From: Beaufortia kweichowensis
Taxonomy: Eukaryota > Chordata > Actinopteri > Cypriniformes > Gastromyzontidae
DNA: 64,000 nucleotides
Assembly (NCBI GenBank): GCA_019155185.1
Contig: CM032801.1
Coordinates: forward strand, 18,655,948 to 18,719,947
Direction of reading: 5' to 3'
The notes under the pieces were generated by a model. That model saw only the letters and a program-made list of their open reading frames with translations, made no database searches and was not told the DNA's origin. This document shows positions 44,953 through 56,073 of the stretch, one piece after another. A program made the translations under genes and the position numbers. Position 1 is the first letter of the stretch. Each line of letters starts with the position of its first letter.

Positions 44953-45235
44953 TATTGATGATTATGATGATGTGATGATGATATTGATAATGATGGTCTA
45001 TTGTTGTTATTATGTGATCTGTATTAATTATTGGTCTGTGTATTGTGTAGTCTGTATTGTATGGTAGTCTGTATTATTATTGGTCTAATATTATTATTAA
45101 TGGTCTGTGTGTGTGTGTATTATGGATGGTCTGTATTATTGTGGTCTGTGTGTGTGATGTATTGTGATGTATGATGATGTGTGATGATATTGATGTATTA
45201 TGATGATGATGATGTGTGTGTGATGATGTGTGATA
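44480..45235. repeat. Interrupted (GAT)n/(ATT)n microsatellite
   Basis: Long GATGAT runs with ATT and TGT interruptions, the longest pure run around 44895-44952, grading into mixed GTCTGTATT and TGTGTG blocks after 44990. It begins ~75 bases after the exon donor at 44403. Confidence 0.95.
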
Positions 45236-45986
<751 letters not shown>

Positions 45987-46136
45987 GCCGAGTTTTACAG
46001 AATTACACAAACCCACCTGAAGAGTACCTTTTTGTCTTCCTTGGATGAATATGCATCAAAGATGATTATGTTGTACCGATCACGTGGTGGAGCCTATAGA
46101 GATTAAATGAAGACCCTCCTAGACCAACTTGATCAA
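45987..46136 (+). pseudogene. SAMD3-like exon abutting the GT tract, with premature stop
   Basis: Encodes AEFYRITQTHLKSTFLSSLD and LYRSRGGAY, typical of the segment after the SAMD3-like core. An in-frame TAA at 46104-46106 sits where a sense codon is expected, then the frame continues to a GTAATA donor. No AG acceptor is present between about 45475 and the exon start. Confidence 0.6.
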
Positions 46137-46229
46137 GTAATAATTTAGCAAATTAAGTAATTATGTTGTGTGAAATAATGTAAACATTGTAAAATTTGTA
46201 ACCTGTGAATGAGCATAATACTTGCCCTT

Positions 46230-46540
46230 GAACACTCCACTTTTTTTGGAAATCTCCACTTTTTTTGGCTCATTCTCCAACTTCCCCAGAGTTAAAAAGT
46301 TGAGTTACCATTTTTGAATCCATTCAGCTGATCTCTGGGTCTGGCGATAGCACTTTTAGCATAGCTTAGCATAGATCATTGTAGCGATGCTACTAGTGTA
46401 ATCGGATTCAATGATCTATGCTAAAAGTGCTATCCCCAGACCCGGAGATTGGCTGAATGGATTCAAAAGCGGTAAAACTAAACTTATATAACTCTGGGGG
46501 AGTTGGAGAATGAGCCTATTTCCAAAAAAGTGGAGTGTTC
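46230..46540. mobile_element. Palindromic MITE of a common cyprinid family
   Basis: Starts GAACACTCCACTTTTTTTGG and ends with its complement. The two halves are largely complementary (GCACTTTTAGCATAG facing CTATGCTAAAAGTGC), giving a long hairpin of ~310 bp with no ORF. It lies in a SAMD3-like intron. The superfamily is not assigned; the target duplication is unclear (CCTT-like on both sides). Confidence 0.8.
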
Positions 46541-46608
46541 CTTTAAAGGTAAGCCCTAAGCTTTTGGTTGAATATAACATGCATATAACTTTTTTCTGTG
46601 TCTTTCAG

Positions 46609-46704
46609 GCTTCTGATGTGCTTGCTCAAAGAAAAGCTACAGCTCTCAAAGGTCTACCTTTGTTTATGAGGGAAAAGTCTGGAAACTTCTTGAAGTCATG
46701 CCTG
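46609..46704 (+). CDS. SAMD3-like exon, AS-DVLAQRKATAL segment
   Basis: A 96-base open exon between TCTTTCAG and GTAAGC, encoding DVLAQRKATALKGLPLFMRE and a Ser/Leu-rich end. In fish family members this R-x-T-A-x-L-GLP-x-F-x-RE motif follows the long internal helix. No lesion inside this exon. Confidence 0.6.
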
Positions 46705-47060
46705 GTAAGCGTGTCATCAGTCTGTTATCAACATATACACTCATACCTGAGGTATGACCAGATCCTGTAAAGAGAAAACAGTTTTGTCTGGTGTCTGAAA
46801 CTAATCTGCCAACTGTTCTATAAGCCAAATGGCAGGGGAAGGAGTGGATTGGAGGAGACAAAGTCTTGTCAAAAATGTATTTATTGAATAATCCAAGTTG
46901 AATCATTCTCAGTGATGAGTCTGACAGCACAAATTTAAAAGAAGTCTTATATCCAAGCAAACACAATGGAAAATGACCAAACAATATAAAAAACTTGTGG
47001 CATAATTCAATCAATTTAAAAATGTGTTTTGATTCTGTCTTTGTTGTTTTTTTGCTGCAG

Positions 47061-47384
47061 GACACAGACCCAGAAGACACTCACACAAAAGGGATGAAGA
47101 TGGGGATCTTAACTGTCATTGAAGATGATGTTGCCACCATCCATTCACAGCCAAATATAAGGTGCCTGTCTGTAGTTCTATAGAAGCAAGTCATTCTGGA
47201 TAATGTTCAAGACCTCCCTACAGCTGTTGCTCTCCTATTTGGCTTGATTTATGCCCTCAACATTAGCTATCTTAAAGAACTAAAATATACTTTTGAAACA
47301 ATTCAGAAAGTGTTCATCGGCCTTGACCCCCAGTGCTCTGCAAGAGTCCAGTCCTTCAAAAACAAACTGTTAAAGTTTAAGTAG
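47061..47384 (+). pseudogene. SAMD3-like last exon with one in-frame TAG
   Basis: After TTGCTGCAG the frame reads GILTVIEDD, then meets TAG at 47181-47183. It continues in the same frame with DLPTAVALLFGLIYALNI and FIGLDPQ to the TAA-like end at 47382-47384 (TAG). The hydrophobic TAVALLFGLIYALN stretch is the conserved C-terminal helix of the family. The reading after the stop shows the decay is recent. Confidence 0.6.
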
Positions 47385-47891
47385 CTGCAGTTCATATGGC
47401 TAATCAAAAGTGCATGTACTGATTTGTTTCTGTTAGTTCAGTAGTAGTTTTGAGTTTAATGTAAGGTTTTATGACTTAAGTTGTGTTTTAACAGTTGTAA
47501 TACTTGATTGCTCTAACACGTGTTGAAACTCTAAAGTCTTGTTTATTGCCGCTGCATTTCAAGATTGTTATTCTGGCTTTTGTTTCAAGAAAATTTTGTT
47601 CAGCACTTTAAAAGCATTTGTGTTGTTTTCCTCCAGCACTTGAAAGGCATTTCAAGATTGCCTCTCTTTTTGCCTTTTATTTTATTTATATTTTATTGAT
47701 TTTATCTTGATGACTGGAGCAGAACTATATCCAACTCCAGAAAATGTGTCGCTTTGCAGAATTGTCAAATAAATATTTTTCTGTAAAAATGACAGGCTTT
47801 TTTGTGTATACAGTATGGTTTGCAATCTTTGTGTTTGAGTTTTAAAGTAAAGGCCATACAGGAATCTGTTGAAGTTTGAATGCAAGATTTA
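47385..47891 (+). other. 3' UTR of the SAMD3-like gene
   Basis: No ORF of note. A polyadenylation signal AATAAA at 47768-47773 suggests the transcript end near 47790. The rest is AT-rich and single copy within the window. Confidence 0.45.
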
Positions 47892-48254
47892 AAGCTGTAA
47901 ATTAAAAAAAGAATATTAAGTTGAACCAACTTAAAATATTAAGGTAATTGCTGCAAAGCATTTTTGAGTTTACTGAACTTCCGGTCTGTAGTTCTCCTTA
48001 CTCGTTTCTTAAAGTTCACTCAACCCCCTTTTTAATTTTAAACAAACTCAGGATGACTAGTTAGATGTACTTACTGAGGAAGGTCAGATCTACTTACCGA
48101 GGAAAGTATACCTAACTTAAACTAGCAGTTTCAATCAACTTTCTTCAATGATTTGGCAAAACTTGAATCACGGAAGTTGAGTAAACTCAAAATTTCTTTG
48201 CAGCAAATTAACTAAATTTTTTAAGTTTACTCAAGTTTTTATTTTTTACAGTGT
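47892..48254. mobile_element. Short non-autonomous element ending TTTTTTACAGTGTA
   Basis: Imperfect inverted ends (GCTGTAAATTAAAAA left, TTTTTATTTTTTACAG right) and mirror-like interior motifs: GAGTTTACTGAAC, AAGTTGAGTAAACTC and TTTGCTGCAA in both orientations. It resembles the many ACACTGTAAAAAA elements of fish. No transposase. Confidence 0.55.
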
Positions 48255-48255
48255 A

Positions 48256-48535
48256 CTGTTACCGGCTCTGTAGTATTGCTGTATTGGGCACGGACCGTTA
48301 TTCATCAAGGCCAGAAGAAATCATTAAAATTCATTAAAAGTTAGCACACAATCGGTTGAACACTCTGCAGACGAGTGCTCTAGAGTCCACCGTTGTTACT
48401 TTTACTGCACCAGGTAATGCTACAAAATACGTAAAGTTAATAACCTTTATCTGTATGTATTCCCATTGAGCCATAAATAATTATTCCCTGAAACAGAACA
48501 GTGTTTTTAAATAATACCATCCTAGTTTCGCTACA
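48256..48535 (+). mobile_element. 3' fragment of the same LTR family as 51118-52612
   Basis: Near-identical, inverted, to 51118-51389: from CTGTTACCGGCTCTGTAG to CCTAGTTTCGCTACA. In LTR orientation it is the 3' ~280 bases. The 5' part is absent and a short element lies on its left. Confidence 0.75.
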
Positions 48536-48541
48536 AGAACC

Positions 48542-48963
48542 TGTCACGGAGTCGATGCCTTCAGTATCGGGTTCTTTTCATCACTTCACCCGTTCTTCAT
48601 CCCCGGACTATTAAGAACTTCATTTCCCACTACCCATTGCACCCTGCACACCTGCCATCAATCACCAGCACTCAGCCCCGCAACAATCATCACCTGTTTC
48701 ACCTTGTTAATGGACTCTTTATAATGTGTGTCTTTTTGGTTAGTTCTTGTCTGGTATTGTTGTTGCTTTGTCTATGTAACTGTGCATTCTGTTCTGGATA
48801 TATGTAAGTGAAACTCAGCGTGTCGTTCACCGCTGTTATCTATGCCTGTTCTTGATTCCCCTCTGAAGTGAGGTTTGTACCTGTTTGTTATTCCACTGAT
48901 GAAGTTCAGTAAAAGACTTTAATCTGTAATCTCGTGTTCTGCCTTGTCTGATGCACGGTAACA
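48542..48963 (+). mobile_element. Solo Gypsy LTR, GAACC duplication
   Basis: 422 bp from TGTCACGGAGTCGATGCC to GATGCACGGTAACA with exact GAACC at 48537-48541 and 48964-48968. Same subfamily as 42904-43335. Confidence 0.93.
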
Positions 48964-48968
48964 GAACC

Positions 48969-49290
48969 ATATTTATCTGCACAGTCACGCAGAGCTGAAG
49001 CACAACCTCAACAATAGCCTTTCTAAAAAAATGCATGCAGTTTTGTCTTAACCACTAAAGGGCCACAAGTTACATATTGTACCTTAATTGTGCATAGTGT
49101 ACCTTCATTAATATGAAACTTTATATTATATGCCATTTTTACCTTTTACATTAGGACAGGTGTGTTCTTTTGCTACCCCCTGCCATGTAAAACATCTGCC
49201 TGAAATGCATCATAAATTAGTTTAAGTCTGTGAAGGGTTTGCTGAAGGCACCTTTAATCAAATTCATAGTATGTGCCATATGAAATGTGG
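48969..49290. other. No gene recognised
   Basis: Single-copy AT-rich sequence without ORF, element end or RNA gene that I can identify. Confidence 0.5.
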
Positions 49291-49299
49291 AAAAAGGGA

Positions 49300-49655
49300 C
49301 TTCAGTACTTCTCTGTATGCTTTTAGCTTTCTGCTGGGTCTTTCTACTACCTTTGATACAGTTAACCACCAGAACCTACTAACATACCTCTCATCGCTAG
49401 GGATCGTGGGTACCCCACTCCTGTGGTTTAAATCATACCTATCAGGTCCTTTAGGGTGACATGGAATGGGGAACTGTGCAAAGCTCATCTGTGCTTGGGC
49501 CTCTCCTTTTTCTATCTACACAACATCCCTGGGACCCATCAAACAATCGCATGCCTTTAATTATCACTGCTATGTTGAAGACACACAGATTTTCTTTTCC
49601 TGTCAGCCAGATGTTCCCACAATAGCATCACGCATTGCAGCCTTCCTAAAGACAT
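49300..49655 (+). pseudogene. LINE reverse transcriptase fragment (L2/Rex/jockey-like)
   Basis: Encodes the RT palm region FDTVNHQNLLTYLSSLGI and WFKSYLSG, then after a frame change SIYTTSLGPI and YHCYVEDTQ. The catalytic YADD is changed to YVED, removing one catalytic Asp. It is truncated at 49655 by the 3' end of the L2 LINE on the opposite strand. Confidence 0.7.
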
Positions 49656-49658
49656 CTT

Positions 49659-51117
49659 CAATTCAATTTCAATTCAATTTTATTTGTATAGCGCTTTCTC
49701 ACAAAGATCATTGTACCAAAGCAGCTTTACATGTATTGAAATATAACAGTCAGTGGTCAGGGATTCAAAAAAACTCTTTAGGAGAGAAAAAAACCCTGAC
49801 ATGACGTGTTATAGTTGCAATCCGTAGCATATGCAATCCGTAATAAGGGACACAAATTGCCATTGATTGCATCTATAACTCGCTATGCAGTTACAAGACA
49901 CAGACATTTGCTTATTTAAGAGAGTGAATAAAAATGAATTATATATAATGCTGTAGATGTGATTTTAATTTAACAGGGCCATGGGTGCAAGGAAGTTATC
50001 TTGGGCAGTTGTCCATTTAGCATCACCAGGATGGGCATTAGGTGGGGCAAGACTGTTATGAGCAGTGTTGTGACAGCTGGAACTCATTCCTCGGGAACCC
50101 TCGGAAAAGGGAGAGGGGGATAGAGAGAGAAGGGGACAAAACAGACTAACATTAGCGTAGCAATATGCAATCATATGTGATATTATATGCAATATGTAAT
50201 ATGTATGTGTGCCCGGTTCCGGTTATGCTAACTATTGCGGCCTTAGGGAGTTAGTATCTGAAATTAGGTGAATGCGTGGCTAAAGAGATAAGTTTAGTTT
50301 TAAACTGCTTGAGTGTGTCTGAGTCCCGAACATTGCTGGGAAGGTCATTCCATAGTTTTGGTGCTAAGTAGGAGAAGGATCTTCCAACTTTAGATTTTTT
50401 TGATATCCTTGGAACTATTAACAGCCTGCCATTTTGAGAAACGCAATGTCCACGATGGATTGTATGCTGATAATAGTTCATGGAGGTATAAAGGTGCCAA
50501 GCCATTTAGGGCTTTGTATGTAATTAACAATATTTTGAAATGTATGCGATACTTAACAGGTAGCCAGTGCAGTGTTGCTAGAAGTGGACTTTGGTCATAC
50601 TTTTTTGATCTAGAAAGCACTCTAGCAGCTGCATTTTGAACCAGCTGAAGCTTATTTATTTGCTTTGCATGACACCCCCCAGTAATGAATTACAGTAGTG
50701 CGTGGATCCGAGACAGACCGTATGTGGCGCATCTTTGAAATGTTTCTAAGGTGGAAAATTGCAATATGACACACATTGGAACCATTGGGACCATCGAAAG
50801 ACAGGTTCTTATCTAGAATCACACCTAGGTTCTTGACTGCGGAAGAAGGGACAATGGTGCAACCTTCTATAGAGATGTTGTGGGCTATTGTGTCGTGTTT
50901 GGAGCTATTAGGTTCAATAATCAGAACCTCTGTCTTGTTGGAGTTAAGTAGAAGGAAGTTATTTGCCATCCATTTTCTAATATCATTGATACAGTCTATT
51001 AGCCTAGAAAAACAATGGGTTTTGTCAAGTTCTGAGGAAATATAAAGCTGGGTATCGTCAGCGTAGCAGTGGAGGTTGATGTCATGTTTCTTAATAATAT
51101 CTCCGAGGGGAAGCATA
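49659..51117 (-). pseudogene. L2 LINE, 3' part (RT end, C-terminus, 3' UTR)
   Basis: Minus strand: LPLGDIIKKH and an intact YADDTQLY box near 51060, the RT thumb, then LHWLPVKYRIHFKILL and the APKLWNDLP C-terminal motifs typical of L2. It ends in a UTR finishing with GCGCTATACAAATAAAATTG and TTGAAT-type repeats at 49659-49690, the L2 terminus. Stops occur near 50650 and 50390. Confidence 0.82.
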
Positions 51118-52220
51118 TGTAGCGAAACTAGGACGGTGTTAAAACACTGCGCTGTTTCAGGGAATAATTATTTGTGGCTCAATGGAAATACCTACAGATA
51201 AGATTATTAACTTTACGTATTTTGTAGCATTACCTGGTGCAGTAAAAGTAACAAAGGTGGCCTCTAGAGCACTCGTCCACCGAGTGTTCAACCAATTGTG
51301 TGTTAACTTTAATGAACGCGTTATTCTTCTGGCCTTGATGAATAACGGTCCGTGCCCAATACAGCAATACTACAGAGCCGGTAACAGTATCGCACAGTTT
51401 AAGGGATGTGTTATGAGCATTAAGCAGAGACAATCATGAGTGAATACAAATAAATATTTATTGACTAAGCTACTAAACACAATATCAACTAAACTAACAC
51501 AAAACACATACACATTCATACAAGAGAAAGCATAGAAAAATTAGAGTAAAGAGTAGAGAATGGCATATTAAATCAGCAGGACACAACCACCGGGTTTTCT
51601 CTACAAAGTTCACCTTTTGAATTGTGAGAAATAGGATACTTGCATTGATCAGTTTCGTCGGCAAGAATCCAGGTGTGCGGAGAGAGAGGGAATGTCCCGG
51701 TGAGCGAAGATCAAAGTTTCGTGAGCAGTGTCGAAGTCTGCCGAAGTAAAGTTGCCGGAAAGTCTGTCCTGATGTAAGGGCAGGACCCACGAAGTTTGGA
51801 TAGATTCCAAGTTTTCTGAGCAAAGAGTTGTCCGATGCATGGTGGTCTTAAAGGCACAGCTGTCACGCCCCTGTCAGGTCTTTTGACCAATGGCAAAAGG
51901 ACGGTGGTTCTTGAGGAGAAATTTCTTTGTCCTTCTTTGTGACAAATGATTTACACAGGTACGGTTTATGTCCTGTTTGCACCGAACACATAAACTTATT
52001 GTAAATTGAGTATGATGCATGCCATGACTATGTACTGTGCATCATTATTTAGGAAATAATTTGTGGATCATTTTGATACCACACACGAGGGAGAGAGGTG
52101 AAGTAAGGCAAATGTTACTCATTCATTCGTGTACATCTATCATGAGATATTAATTAAACCTTGATTACACTGAAATACATGCAATAACTATGGCAGGGTA
52201 TTACGTGATTATGGAGGAAT

Positions 52221-52285
<65 letters not shown>

Positions 52286-52612
52286 TACAAATCGGGCAGT
52301 TTAGTCCTGATTATCCCAGAGAGTCTCTTTGAGGTGTTAGGAATGTGTTTCTCTGATCCTCCCTGGAATCTCCAGGGGTCTGTAGTATCTCAAAAAGGGA
52401 TAGAACCGGAGTAAATTCTTCTGGGGGAGTCCAGAGAGGTGCCATAACTGTCCGACTGAGTTAAGTAACGGCCGGTGGGTCATCACCTACCCAGACTTCT
52501 TGGTGCCAAAAGGCATTCCATTGTGGACCCCCCCTAGGAATTTGGCAGTTTGGTTTTTATAGCTATGATCCCATTAGAGGACCCCAACATCTGGCCTGGT
52601 CAAGTCGCTACA
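51118..52612 (-). mobile_element. Solo retroviral-type LTR, 1.5 kb, CATA duplication, inside the L2
   Basis: Reading minus it begins TGTAGCGACTTGACC and ends TTTCGCTACA. The 8-base termini TGTAGCGA/TCGCTACA are inverted repeats, and CATA is duplicated exactly at 51114-51117 and 52613-52616. A TATAAA lies near 52555 and an AATAAA near 51460 on the minus strand. TG...CA ends plus a 4-bp duplication suit a retrovirus-like element. Removing it joins the L2 RT across ALYM-LPLG. It has no coding region. Confidence 0.8.
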
Positions 52613-53312
52613 CATATATAATGCGAAGATAATAGGACCAAGAACTGATCCCTGTGGCACGCCGTATTTTACCTGAGAATAATAAGATTTTTCCTCGTTA
52701 ACACAAACAAAGTGGTAGCGATCGGTTAAATAAGACTTGACCACTAATGCCAACAAGATTTTCTAGTCTATCGAGTAGAATTGTATGATCTATTGTATCA
52801 AAAGCTGCACTGAGGTAGAGTAATATTAGAAGAGAGGTTTCACCGCTATCCGATGCTAAAAGGAGGTCATTAGTCACTCTGAGCATGGCTGTTTCTGTGC
52901 TGTGGTGGGGCCTAAATCCTGATTGAAATTTTTCATAAATGCTATTTTTCGCTAGGAATGTCTGTAGTTGGTTAGATACAACCTTTTCCAGTATTTTTGA
53001 TAAAAAAAAGGGAGATTAGAAATTGGTCTAAAGTTAGTTAGGTCTCCCTGGTCGACATTGAGAGGCTTAATAACTGCCATTTTGAAGGCTGCTGGAACAT
53101 AGCCTAATTCTAATGATGAGTTAATAATAGTGAGCACTGGTTACGATACTGCAGGAAAAACTTCTTTTAGTAATTTTGTGGGGACGGGATCTAGTATACA
53201 GGATGATGATTTTGATGAATTTATTATTTTTGTGAGCTCATCCATTGTAATAGCATTAAATGATTCAAGTTGTACTAGTGGCATGATGCGGAACGGGATA
53301 CTATCAGATATA
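52613..53312 (-). pseudogene. L2 LINE, RT core
   Basis: Minus strand: NFRPISNLPF, then LLLYLSAAFDTIDHTIL with the first catalytic Asp, then VPQGSVLGPIIFALYM, broken by frame changes near 52950 and 52750. It continues into 51117 across the solo LTR and into 54264 across the LTR element. Confidence 0.8.
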
Positions 53313-54263
53313 TGTTACGGGTCCAGGGAAGAGTCAGAGTCAAGAAGGGTTTAACTGAAAACCGGTTTACTTGTAAAAAAAAGGCAAAACAAAGTCCATC
53401 CAAAACTGGGAATTCCATAACATCCAGACAGGCAAGAGCAGTATAATCCAAAACGGGGAACAGGCATACAAACCAAACAGGCTGAGTAATCCAAAACAGG
53501 TTACAGGGAAAAGACACAACAGAATACAACACGCATGAAACAACAACAACTGACCAAGAACAGGAACAAACACATGTTATATATAGAGTCCTTGATGAGG
53601 TGAGTCAGGTGCAGGTGATTACAAGATGGCAGCTGGTAGTGATGGTGAACAGGTGGTGAGGTGCAAAGCATTCTGGAAGATTGAGTCCATGGGGAGGTGC
53701 AGGGTAAAACCGTGACAGTACCCCCCTCCCGGACGGCGCGTCCTCGCGCCGCACGATACACTCTAAGGAGCGGCCATCTTGGCCGGGACGGAGTCTGGAA
53801 ACTCGGGGACGGCCATCTTGACCACGGCAGAACACTCAGGGGCGGCCATCTTGACCGCGGCAGAACACTCAGGGGCGGCCATCTTGACCGCGGCAGAACA
53901 CTCAGGGGCGGCCATCTTGACCACGGCAGAACACTCAGGGGCGGCCATCTTGAGCTGGCGGAGGACAGGACTGCACCCACAACTTGCCAGCACCCAGTCA
54001 GCATAATCCAAAAAACTCCCCATAGGGCCCCCTCCAGACAGCCTCACCTTTACAGACGCATTTAGGCCGATGTAAAACATGAGACTCAAGTTACCGTCTG
54101 GGAGGTCCGTTAGCTTGCTTAGGACCGCAAATCGCAGGGTGTGGGCCTCGAGGGATCTATCCTCCTGCCCCCGGCAGAGGAGAACAAGTGCAGGGGAGGT
54201 CATGGTGAAAATCTTCTTTTTGGAGATTGAGTCCATGGGGAGGTGCAGGGTGAAACCGTGACA
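53313..54263 (-). mobile_element. Short LTR element with 33-bp coding repeats, ATATA duplication
   Basis: A complete LTR lies at 53313-53717 (minus reading TGTCACGG to CCGTAACA). A ~43-bp LTR remnant at 54221-54263 marks the other end. ATATA is duplicated at 53308-53312 and 54264-54268. Between them the minus strand encodes a gag-like piece (SLEAHTLRFAVLSKLTDLP) and five 33-bp repeats at 53809-53953 giving KMAAPECSAAV-like units. No protease or RT, so non-autonomous. It interrupts the L2. Confidence 0.85.
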
Positions 54264-54690
54264 ATATAGAGGTGGCTAGCTGTGTAGATGCAATATTTTC
54301 TCTAATTTGCTCGATTTTATTTTCAAAAATTTTCATAAAGTCATTACTATCGTGCTGTAGTTTAGCGTTTATGAGTTTTGCGACTGTATTAAAAAGAAAT
54401 ATCGGGTTATTTTGATTTTCTGCGATCAGCTTGCTGAAATAGGAAGATTTGGCGGTTTTTAGAGCCTGTTTATACATGTTAGAGCTCTCTTTCCATGCAT
54501 TACGCCATACTTCTAAGTTCGTAGACCTCCATCTACGTTCCATTTTTCTAGCTGCCTTTTTTAGGGCTGAGGTGTGGTTATTATACCATGGTGCTGGCGT
54601 TCTTTCTTTTATTCTCTTTAATCTAATTGGTGCGACAACTTCTAAGGTACCTGAAAAGGCTTTGTTTAATGTTTCTGCTGCCCTGGCGCC
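54264..54690 (-). pseudogene. L2 LINE, endonuclease-RT linker
   Basis: Minus strand reads PWYNNHTSALKKAARKMERR and NPIFLFNTVAKLINAK, the basic linker between endonuclease and RT in L2/CR1-like LINEs. The endonuclease itself is not in the window: DIRS sequence begins at about 54691. The ATATA duplication follows at its other edge. Confidence 0.75.
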
Positions 54691-56073
54691 TCTACGTCTG
54701 CGGGGTATCTGCATACTCAATTATCTGGATGATTGGCTCATCCTGGCCGAGTCAGAGAGTTTAGAGGCTCAACATCGAGATGTTGTGCTCGCACACGTGA
54801 AAGTGTTGGGGTTGCGGCCAAGAAGAGTTTACTTTCTCCCGTTCAGAGAATAATCTATCTAGGCGTAGACTGGGACTCGAGGGTCATGTCTGCGCATCTT
54901 TCGGCGACGCGCATAAACTCTATTCAGACAGCTGTGAAAGGGGTCCAGCTTCACCAACAGGTCACCATCAAGCAGTTTCAACGGATACTGGTTCTCATGG
55001 CAGCTGCAGCCAGCATAGTTCCTCTAGGTCTGCTGCACATGAGACCTCTGCAATGGTGGCTGAAATCGAGAGGGTTTTCCCCGAGGGGGAACCCCTTCCG
55101 CACCATTCGGGTCACTCACAAGTGTCTGAGGGCATTGAGGGTGTGGAAGCAACCTGGGTTTCTCTCCCAGGGACCTGTATTGGGGTCAACATGTCACCGT
55201 GTAACGTTGATGACAGACGCATCCCTGACAGGCTGGGGGGCGGTAATGGAAGGCCGTTCCTCCAGAGGCCTATGGAGAGGCCGCCAGCTCGAGTGGCACA
55301 TAAATTGCCTAGAGATGATGGCGGTATGGCTTGCTTTGAAGCAGTTCCTTCCTCGCCTCAGGAACAACCACGTGTTGGTCCGGACGGACAACACCTCAGT
55401 GGTTGCCTACATCAACCATCAGGGGGGTCTGCGGTCGCGCCCACTATACAAACTGGCACACCAGATCCTGCTGTGGTCCCAAGGGAGGCTGCTCTCTATC
55501 AGAGCAGCTTACATCCCGGGACGGTTGAATGTGAGAGCGGACGCCCTGTCGAGACAGGGGCCGAGGGAGTGGAGACTTCACCCGGAGGTGGTGGAATTGA
55601 TCTGGGAGATATTTCTCCCAGCGGACGTGGACCTCTTTGCGTCTCTGGAAACGACGCATTGTCCACTGTGGTTCTCCCTTTCGCCTCCAGCCCCACTGGG
55701 GCTGGACGCTCTAGTACATCCGTGGCCGAGGCTACGCCTGTACGCTTTTCCCCTGATCACTCTGCTCCCGGGAGTTCTGGAGAGGGTGCACCAGGACGGG
55801 GTTCGCCTGTTGCTGGTCGCACCTCTATGGCCGGCCCGAGTATGGTTCTCGGACCTCATCGCACTCCTAGACGGCAGCCCTGTTCAGTTGCCGATCAGGA
55901 AAGATCTTCTATCGCAAGCGCAAGGCTCCATCTTGCACCCTTGCCCGGAGATGTGGAAACTGTGGGTCTGGCCTCTGAGGGGGACCGAGTCGTCAGTACG
56001 GGTCTCTCGACCGGGGTTGTGGACACCATTTTACAATCCAGAGCTCCCTCCACGAGGAAGCTGTATGCCTTGA
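54691..56073 (+). pseudogene. DIRS copy 2: RT end and RNase H
   Basis: Begins at RGICILNYLDDWLILA with the YLDD catalytic box at 54722-54733. A frame change near 54815 follows. Then one frame is open to 56073: IYLGVDWDS, the connection, RNase H (VTLMTDASLTGWGAV with first Asp, LEMMAVWLAL with Glu, LVRTDNTSVVAY, and YIPGRLNVRADALSRQ), and the conserved DLFAS...HCPLWFS linker. Gag and RT fingers are missing on the left. Confidence 0.85.

Noticed and set aside
46664..47080. A 138-codon minus-strand frame in the SAMD3-like intron
   Set aside because: No recognisable domain; it overlaps plus-strand exons with good splice sites.
53763..54236. KMAAPEC-repeat frame as a host gene
   Set aside because: It lies wholly between two LTR ends with a target duplication, so it belongs to the element.
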